64,000 bases of DNA from an uncultured Campylobacter sp. (lineage in GTDB: Bacteria; Campylobacterota; Campylobacteria; Campylobacterales; Campylobacteraceae). Shown piece by piece: positions 59,377-64,000 of this stretch (the first letter of the stretch is position 1; every line of letters begins with the position of its first letter). The notes below the pieces were generated by a model, which worked only from the letters and a program-made list of their open reading frames with translations, was not told where the DNA came from and searched no databases. The position numbers were made by a program, and so were the translations under genes. The stretch spans positions 58,681 to 122,680 of the forward strand of contig NZ_CAUQKJ010000008.1 in NCBI RefSeq assembly GCF_963518785.1, given 5' to 3'.

Positions 59377-60482
59377 AGATGGATTTTGACGCGCTTAAAA
59401 AGCGTAACGCAATGGCTCTGCACGATCTAAAAGAGCAAGGCAAACACGTAGTTGGGATGTTTTGCACCTATTCGCCGAAGGAGCTTATTTACGCCGCGGG
59501 CGCCGTGCCGGTTGGGCTTTGCGCCTATGACGAAAGCCCGATAGATGCCGCTCATGCCGAGCTTCCGCGCAATCTTTGCCCGCTAATCAAAGCAAGCTAC
59601 GGCTACGCGGTTACGAAAAAATGCCCCTATATGAACGCTAGCGATCTCGTCATAGGTGAAACGACCTGCGACGGCAAGAAAAAGATGTATGAGCTGCTTG
59701 CAAAGCATAAGGACGTCCACGTACTGCAACTGCCGAATATGACTGGCGGCAAGAGTTTGGAGCTTTTTACCGATGAGCTTAGGAAATTTCGCAAAGTTTT
59801 GGAGCAAAAATTTAATACGAAAATCACGGATGAAGCGCTACTTGATGCGGTGCAAATTTACAACGAAGAGCGTGATGTGATGATGGAACTTTTAGAGCTT
59901 GGCAAACTAAATCCGATGCCGGTAGCGGGCAGCGAAATTCATCAAATTTCATTTGCGAGCGACTTCATATACGACAAACGCGAAAAGCTTAAAATGATAC
60001 GCGCCTACATAGCCGCCGCAAAGAAGATATCGCCGCCGAAAACTCGTAAAAAGCGGATCATCATCACAGGCTGTCCGAGCGGAGGCGTGTATGAAAAGGT
60101 TATCAAGCAGATTGAGGAGCTGGGTGCAGACGTAGTGGCATTTGAAAACTGCTCCGGCACCAAAGGCTATCAAAACCAAGTACAAACAAAGGGCGATCCG
60201 GTCGCGAATATCGCCGAGCGCTACCTCAAAATTCCATGCTCGGTGATGTATCAAAACGACGCACGCTCGAATATTATCAAAGAATTTATCCACGAGTATC
60301 AAGCAGACGGTGTCATCGATGTCGTGCTAAGCGGCTGTCACACCTACGCGATCGAGACGAACAAGATCAAAGAGGCGAGCCGCGAAGCAGGAGTAAACTA
60401 TATGTCGCTAGAGACTGATTATTCAAAACAGGACGTCGGGCAGATACGCACACGGTTAGAAGCCTTTATAGAGCTACTTTAA
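59373..60482 (+). CDS. Double-cubane cluster protein (DCCP)-like / 2-hydroxyacyl-CoA dehydratase D-subunit family enzyme
   Basis: 369 residues from ATG 59373 (AAAGGAG upstream). HgdB-type fold signals: VVGMFCTYSPKELIYAAGA (27-45), LPRNLCPLIKAS, KCPYMNASDLVIGETTCDGK, IITGCPSGG, ENCSGTKGY, LSGCHTYAIETNKI. Nine cysteines lie at 31, 50, 69, 84, 99, 234, 260, 289 and 322, more than the three per subunit of a dehydratase. No second dehydratase subunit or CoA-transferase is near. A single-subunit enzyme next to its activase is the layout of DCCP, which carries an [8Fe-9S] double cubane and reduces small substrates such as acetylene. Substrate unknown here. Ordinary dehydratase activity cannot be excluded. 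Confidence 0.8.
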   Translation: MKMDFDALKKRNAMALHDLKEQGKHVVGMFCTYSPKELIYAAGAVPVGLCAYDESPIDAAHAELPRNLCPLIKASYGYAVTKKCPYMNASDLVIGETTCDGKKKMYELLAKHKDVHVLQLPNMTGGKSLELFTDELRKFRKVLEQKFNTKITDEALLDAVQIYNEERDVMMELLELGKLNPMPVAGSEIHQISFASDFIYDKREKLKMIRAYIAAAKKISPPKTRKKRIIITGCPSGGVYEKVIKQIEELGADVVAFENCSGTKGYQNQVQTKGDPVANIAERYLKIPCSVMYQNDARSNIIKEFIHEYQADGVIDVVLSGCHTYAIETNKIKEASREAGVNYMSLETDYSKQDVGQIRTRLEAFIELL

Positions 60483-60554
60483 TCGATACTGTTTGAAATT
60501 TTGAAATGAAGAATTTTTTAAATTTAAAAACAAACCAAAGAAAGGAGAGGTTAG

Positions 60555-61412
60555 ATGAAATTTAAAGAGATAGACGAATCTCGTCGCGGCTTTTTAAAAG
60601 GAGCTTTGGCGGCAGCCGCCATCGCCGGACCCGAATCGATGCTCGCCGGCTTCACGCCGTTTAAGCCCGATTCGCTGCAGGTTTGGTCGTGCGGAGGACT
60701 ATCTGAGGCTTTTGCGCAAATAAACGCAGCGTATGAGTCCAAAACGGGACATAACATCCAGTACACCGGCGCCTTTGCGGGGGCGCTCGGAAAGTCGCTA
60801 CTGGCCTTGCAGGGCAAGACAGAGGTTTTCGGCGCTCGCGTTTTAGAGCTAAGCCAAAAATTGCGCAAAGCAGGCCTTAGCCTTCGCTTTAGACTGCTAT
60901 GTTTTACCGACTACGTTTTAGTAGTGCCAAAGGGCAATCCTGCGGGCATTCGCGATCTGAAGGATCTAGCAGAACCCGGCGTGCGGGTGATGCTGCCGCT
61001 AAGGGCTTCGCCTCCGGGTAGCGGACCGGTAAAGGGAATTTTAAAAAATTCCGGTCTCACGGGGCCTGTTATGAAAAATATGATCTCCAACGGAGCGTGC
61101 GTAATTACCATGATGTGCGATCTGGTAGATGGCAAGGGCGATGCGTCCATCATCGAAAAGCGCCTAACGACGCACGATAGGTTTAAAGACAAAATAGAAT
61201 ACATGCCTATCGACGAGAAACTCATCCCGCCGGGGCCGCTTACCTTTACGCTAAATATCATGAAATACGTAAAAGACGAGAAGCTTGCCGATGACTTTGC
61301 GGACTTCGTCTGCTCGGACGGGCAGGAAATTTTCGAGCGACACGGCTTTACCTCCATCCATTCGGCACGTGGGCTTGAACTCATAGAAAGGTTTGGTGTA
61401 AAAGATGTTTAG
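60555..61412 (+). CDS. Tat-exported ModA-like solute-binding protein
   Basis: 285 residues. A twin-arginine signal (SRRGFLKGALAAAAIAG) is followed by a type II periplasmic binding protein fold: LQVWSCGGLSEAFAQINAAY, FGARVLELSQKLRKAG, LLCFTDYVLVVPKGNP and GIRDLKDLAEPGVRVML, as in molybdate/tungstate binders. No ABC permease or ATPase gene is nearby, so it is an orphan. Export by Tat suggests folding with a cofactor before export or a need for cytoplasmic loading. GGAGAGG precedes the ATG. It sits between the DCCP-like enzyme and the NapH-like gene, in one operon. Confidence 0.75.
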   Translation: MKFKEIDESRRGFLKGALAAAAIAGPESMLAGFTPFKPDSLQVWSCGGLSEAFAQINAAYESKTGHNIQYTGAFAGALGKSLLALQGKTEVFGARVLELSQKLRKAGLSLRFRLLCFTDYVLVVPKGNPAGIRDLKDLAEPGVRVMLPLRASPPGSGPVKGILKNSGLTGPVMKNMISNGACVITMMCDLVDGKGDASIIEKRLTTHDRFKDKIEYMPIDEKLIPPGPLTFTLNIMKYVKDEKLADDFADFVCSDGQEIFERHGFTSIHSARGLELIERFGVKDV

Positions 61413-62181
61413 TATCGTAAATATGGCAAAGATGAAAAAAGTCTCTAGGCTAACTAAAATTCGTCGCTTGGTGCAGCTGATTTTTATCGGCGCGATCGGG
61501 CAATGGGCGTATTACGGGATTTTTAGATGCCCCTTTATTGTTCCTTTCGTAAACTGCCAATCCTGTCCAATCGTCACGTGCTGGGGGCGGATCGCGACCG
61601 TGTTTTTCGGCTTTTGGCTATTTATCCCCGTGCTTGTTATTTTCCTTGGGCGCGCGTTTTGCGGCTGGCTTTGCCCGGGCGGATTCGTAAATCAAATGCT
61701 CGGCAAATTTGCCGCTTTTAAGCTTAAGCTAAAAAACAATAAGAAGCTACGATATGCGCAGATAGGCATGGTTCTAGCCGTTTTGCTTAGCGCGAGCGTA
61801 TATTTTATCTACGGAAACCCCCGCGTTATGATCCCTATTCGCACCAGCGACGAGTACCTAAACGCCGTTATCATGTCATTTAAATTTTCCGATTGGTACT
61901 GGGCAGTTCGCACTGCCGTCGTCGTAGCTCTTATCGCCGCGTCATTGATCGTCGCAAATTTATGGTGCCGCTTCGCCTGTCCTAGCGGCGGCATAATGGA
62001 GCTGCTGCGTAAAATTTCAATATTTCGCGTTTATAAAACGAGCGCCTGCGATAACTGCAACGCTTGTTTGCGCAAATGCGAAATGGGCACGAGACCGGAC
62101 GAGATGAACTGCACGAACTGCGGCGATTGTATGGATGTTTGCCACGCGGACGCCATCAAATTTGGAAGGAAAAAAGATTGA
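61405..62181 (+). CDS. NapH/CcoG-like membrane ferredoxin
   Basis: 258 residues. Four membrane helices carry two CxxxCP-type motifs at the membrane edge (FCGWLCPGGF and WCRFACPSGG) as in NapH, NosR and MauN. Two ferredoxin-type cluster motifs follow on the cytoplasmic side: CDNCNACLRKCEMG and CTNCGDCMDVCHADAI. An early Cys pair lies in NCQSCPIVTCWG. These proteins pass electrons between the quinone pool and periplasmic or cytoplasmic partners. It overlaps the solute-binding gene by eight bases and the nifB-like gene as TGATG, so all belong to one operon. Confidence 0.88.
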   Translation: MFSIVNMAKMKKVSRLTKIRRLVQLIFIGAIGQWAYYGIFRCPFIVPFVNCQSCPIVTCWGRIATVFFGFWLFIPVLVIFLGRAFCGWLCPGGFVNQMLGKFAAFKLKLKNNKKLRYAQIGMVLAVLLSASVYFIYGNPRVMIPIRTSDEYLNAVIMSFKFSDWYWAVRTAVVVALIAASLIVANLWCRFACPSGGIMELLRKISIFRVYKTSACDNCNACLRKCEMGTRPDEMNCTNCGDCMDVCHADAIKFGRKKD

Positions 62182-63008
62182 TGAATTTTTTCGCCAAACC
62201 CTCCTTCGACAACCACCCCTGCTTTAGCAAAAAAGCGTCCGCCGCCTACGGGCGCGTGCACCTTCCCGTAGCGCCGCATTGCAATATCCAATGCAATTTT
62301 TGCAACCGCATCTACGACTGCGCCAACGAAAATCGTCCCGGCGTAACGGGGAGGGTGCAAAGCCCGGACGAGGCCGTAGAATACGTGGAAAATCTATTTA
62401 AATTTAGACAAGATATCTCGGTCATCGGTATCGCAGGACCCGGAGATCCTATGTGCGATGCCGACAAGACCCTAGCGACTTTTGAAAAATGCAAAGCCCG
62501 TTTCCCTCGCGCCCTACTTTGCCTATCCACAAACGGCCTATCTTTGCCCGAGCATGTGGATGATATCGTGCGGATCGGCGTGAGTCACGTGACGGTGACC
62601 GTTAATGCCGTAACGCCTGACGTGGGCGGCAAAATTTATGCGTGGGTGCGCCACAAAAACAAAATTTACCACGGCGAAGAGGGCGCTAGAATTCTTGGGG
62701 AGCGCCAAGAGGAAGGGATTCGCAAGTTAAAAGAAGCCCGCATGATCGTTAAGATCAATACGGTCGTAATCCCGGGCGTCAATATGGATCACGTCCCCGA
62801 AATCGCGAAAAAGGCCAAAGAGTGGCAAGCCGATATCATGAACTGCATGGCGATGATACCCGTGCATGACACCCCTTTTGCAAATATCAAATCGCCATCA
62901 AACGAAGAAATTCGCAGTATGCGAAAGCTAATCGGCGGTTCCATTCATCAAATGACTCACTGCAGCAGATGCCGCGCCGACGCGTGCGGCAAGCTTTGCG
63001 AGAGATAA
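62181..63008 (+). CDS. nifB: NifB-type radical SAM FeMo-cofactor precursor synthase (minimal form)
   Basis: 275 residues from ATG 62181. The NifB signature is complete: HPCFSKKASAAYGRVHLPV, APHCNIQCNFCNRIYDCANE (radical SAM Cys34, Cys38, Cys41), NRPGVTGRV, GIAGPGDPMCD, STNGLSLPEHVDDI, VKINTVVIPGVN and the C-terminal CSRCRADACGKL. NifB builds the [8Fe-9S-C] NifB-co core from two 4Fe clusters. This is the short form without the C-terminal NifX-like domain, as in methanogens. No nifHDK, nifEN or nifV in the window. Its possible client here is the DCCP-like enzyme in the same operon (inference). Confidence 0.88.
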   Translation: MNFFAKPSFDNHPCFSKKASAAYGRVHLPVAPHCNIQCNFCNRIYDCANENRPGVTGRVQSPDEAVEYVENLFKFRQDISVIGIAGPGDPMCDADKTLATFEKCKARFPRALLCLSTNGLSLPEHVDDIVRIGVSHVTVTVNAVTPDVGGKIYAWVRHKNKIYHGEEGARILGERQEEGIRKLKEARMIVKINTVVIPGVNMDHVPEIAKKAKEWQADIMNCMAMIPVHDTPFANIKSPSNEEIRSMRKLIGGSIHQMTHCSRCRADACGKLCER

Positions 63009-63011
63009 AGG

Positions 63012-63033
63012 CCTGCTTTTAGCGGGTCTTTTA
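63012..63033 (+). terminator. Weak terminator after the nifB-like gene
   Basis: CCTGC (63012-63016) and GCGGG (63022-63026) form a short stem with a TTTTA loop, then TCTTTTAT. It lies three bases after the stop codon. Confidence 0.45.
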
Positions 63034-63121
63034 TCCGGCACAAAGTGTGCTCTAGTAGCACGCGCAAAATTTTATGAAGAGATTTAAATTTAGAATTTGT
63101 CTAAATTTAGAACTAGCAAGC

Positions 63122-63140
63122 AGCCGATAAGCGGCTTTTT
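63122..63140 (+). terminator. Second terminator-like hairpin
   Basis: AGCCG (63122-63126) and CGGCT (63132-63136) with an ATAAG loop, followed by TTTT. Together with the first it should isolate the operon from the flavocytochrome gene. Confidence 0.5.
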
Positions 63141-63211
63141 GGCTGCGACGCTTTTTAAAAATTTAAAAACAATTTTTAAATAATATTATTTTACTTTTAT
63201 TTAACTTTGGC

Positions 63212-63217
63212 TATAAT
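63212..63217 (+). promoter_or_regulatory. -10 box of the flavocytochrome c gene
   Basis: TATAAT in TTGGCTATAATACTCG, 55 bp upstream of ATG 63273; AAAGGAG precedes the start codon. Confidence 0.6.
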
Positions 63218-63272
63218 ACTCGCAAAATTAGGCATAAAAAAAACCGTATAACGGTAAAATAAAGGAGACATC

Positions 63273-64000
63273 ATGGAAAACGTTTCAAGACGTGATCTGC
63301 TCAAAATGAGCCTAGTTGGCGCGGGTGCTTTAGCGCTCAGCTCCGTAAACGCAAATGCTGCGGTAAACGCTAAAGACGTCAAATTTGACGAAGAGTGGGA
63401 CGTAGTTATTGTTGGTTCCGGTTTTGCAGGACTAGCAGCAGGTATCACCGCAGCCGAAAAAGGCAATAAAGTCCTAATCCTAGAAAAGATGGGACGCGTC
63501 GGCGGTAACTCCGTAATCAACGGCGGTATATTTGCCGTTCCAAACAGCGACAAGTAAAAAGCCGAAGGCATCAAAGATAGCAACGAGCTATTTATCAAAG
63601 ACTGCCTAAAAGCCGGCCGCGGCCTAAACCACGTAGATCTCATCGACACCATCGCTACTCGCGCGCAAGACGCATATAAACTAACTCTAAAATGCGGCGC
63701 TAAATATATAGATAAAGTTACTCACGCAGGCGGACACAGCGTACCTAGATCGCTTCAAACCGCCAACGGCTCGGGCTCTGGTATTGTTCAGCCGATGGTA
63801 GAATACTTCAAAAACCTACAAGGTTGCGAGCTAAGACAAAGAGCTAAATTTGACGAGTTTGTCCTAGGCGAAGACGGCGGCGTAGACGGCGTGATCATCA
63901 GAGAGGATTATAAATTCGATCCAAAGAGCCAAAAAGACGACGCCGAAAACACTACCGGAACTAAAAAGACTATAAAAGCTAAAAAAGGCGTAGTACTAGC
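63273..64000 (+). pseudogene. Flavocytochrome c / fumarate reductase flavoprotein subunit, in-frame stop (runs off the window)
   Basis: A Tat signal (SRRDLLKMSLVGAGALALSS) leads into the FAD-binding domain: DVVIVGSGFAGLAAGITAAE (43-62), ILEKMGRVGGNS, INGGIFAVPNSDK. Codon 95 is TAA (63555-63557). The same frame then continues at once with KAEGIKDSNELFIKDCLKAG, HVDLIDTIATRAQDAYKL, AGGHSVPRSLQTANGSGSG and on to the window end, all typical of periplasmic fumarate, urocanate or methacrylate reductases. Homologues have a Gln-Lys or similar pair here, so CAA to TAA is the simplest cause. Either a recent pseudogene, a sequencing error, or readthrough. Promoter and ribosome binding site look healthy. 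Confidence 0.85.

Noticed and set aside
62064..62180. Longer nifB-like start at 62064
   Set aside because: Those 39 codons are the ferredoxin region of the NapH-like gene in another frame; NifB homology starts at ATG 62181.
58600..63008. A true nitrogenase locus
   Set aside because: Only nifB is present; there is no nifH, nifD, nifK, nifE or nifN in the window.
63555..63557. Selenocysteine recoding at the flavocytochrome stop
   Set aside because: The codon is TAA, not TGA, and no SECIS-like hairpin was seen.

Overview
The window looks like the chromosome of a Campylobacter-type epsilonproteobacterium with an unusually high GC content for the genus; the C. gracilis / C. rectus / C. showae neighbourhood is my guess. 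The evidence is gene content and order: ispDF - CemR-type orphan regulator (Cj1608/HP1021 family) - sat-like gene - pgpA, and der - aroK - trpS, both match the C. jejuni arrangement as I remember it. DapD, ThiF with a ThiS-like N-terminus and KdsA are also of epsilonproteobacterial type. I ran no searches; names rest on motif recognition.

Layout: 1-2.6 kb, a lytic transglycosylase fragment, kdsA, a frameshifted PH-domain gene and a tRNA-Glu. 2.7-6.8 kb, a leftward nickel ECF transporter operon (nikK - filler ORF - nikM - nikL - nikQ - nikO) behind a site matching the Helicobacter NikR consensus. 7-16.7 kb, serS, a pentapeptide-like repeat ORF, nadD fused to rsfS, an NSS transporter, LysE, sodB, a broken SMR gene, ribH-nusB-pyrF. 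16.8-17.6 kb, a decayed CRISPR-like array and a Cdd1/HhH gene. 18-30 kb, a DUF3108 protein, a membrane protein, thiE/thiH/thiG/thiF/thiS, a Sel1-repeat protein, an ABC-F ATPase and a CDF metal exporter. 31-43.6 kb, dapD, two unknown genes (one in an AT-rich patch), mrp-thiC, ispDF-cemR-sat-pgpA. 44-58.4 kb, a hydrolase, a pseudopilin-like trio, uvrB, a frameshifted gene, a lipoprotein, the PFL/ACT pair, trpS-aroK-der, two tandem EamA transporters. 58.6-63 kb, a compact operon of a 2-hydroxyacyl-CoA dehydratase activase, a double-cubane-cluster-protein-like enzyme, an orphan Tat-exported ModA-like protein, a NapH-like ferredoxin membrane protein and a minimal NifB. 63.3 kb to the end, a flavocytochrome-c-type fumarate reductase flavoprotein with an in-frame TAA.

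Two themes stand out. First, the 58.6-63 kb operon brings together an 8Fe-cluster biosynthesis enzyme (NifB), a family known to carry an [8Fe-9S] double cubane, its ATP-driven electron activator and a membrane electron carrier, with no nifHDK in the window. It could be a nitrogenase-independent system for reducing difficult small substrates. Second, words around AAATTT (AAATTTTAAAATTT, AAAATTC and relatives) pack nearly every intergenic gap and also sit inside genes as Ala/Ser/Asn/Lys-rich inserts or tails in KdsA, NadD, ThiE, IspDF, the Sat-like protein, NusB, NikL, NikO and the DUF3108 protein. In one place they run with a 15-nt period and encode a pentapeptide-repeat-like protein. AAATTT is self-complementary and carries no stop in any frame unless a T precedes it, so it can spread through genes without breaking them. 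The same process seems to have inflated operon gaps and fused neighbouring genes (nadD-rsfS, aroK-downstream ORF).
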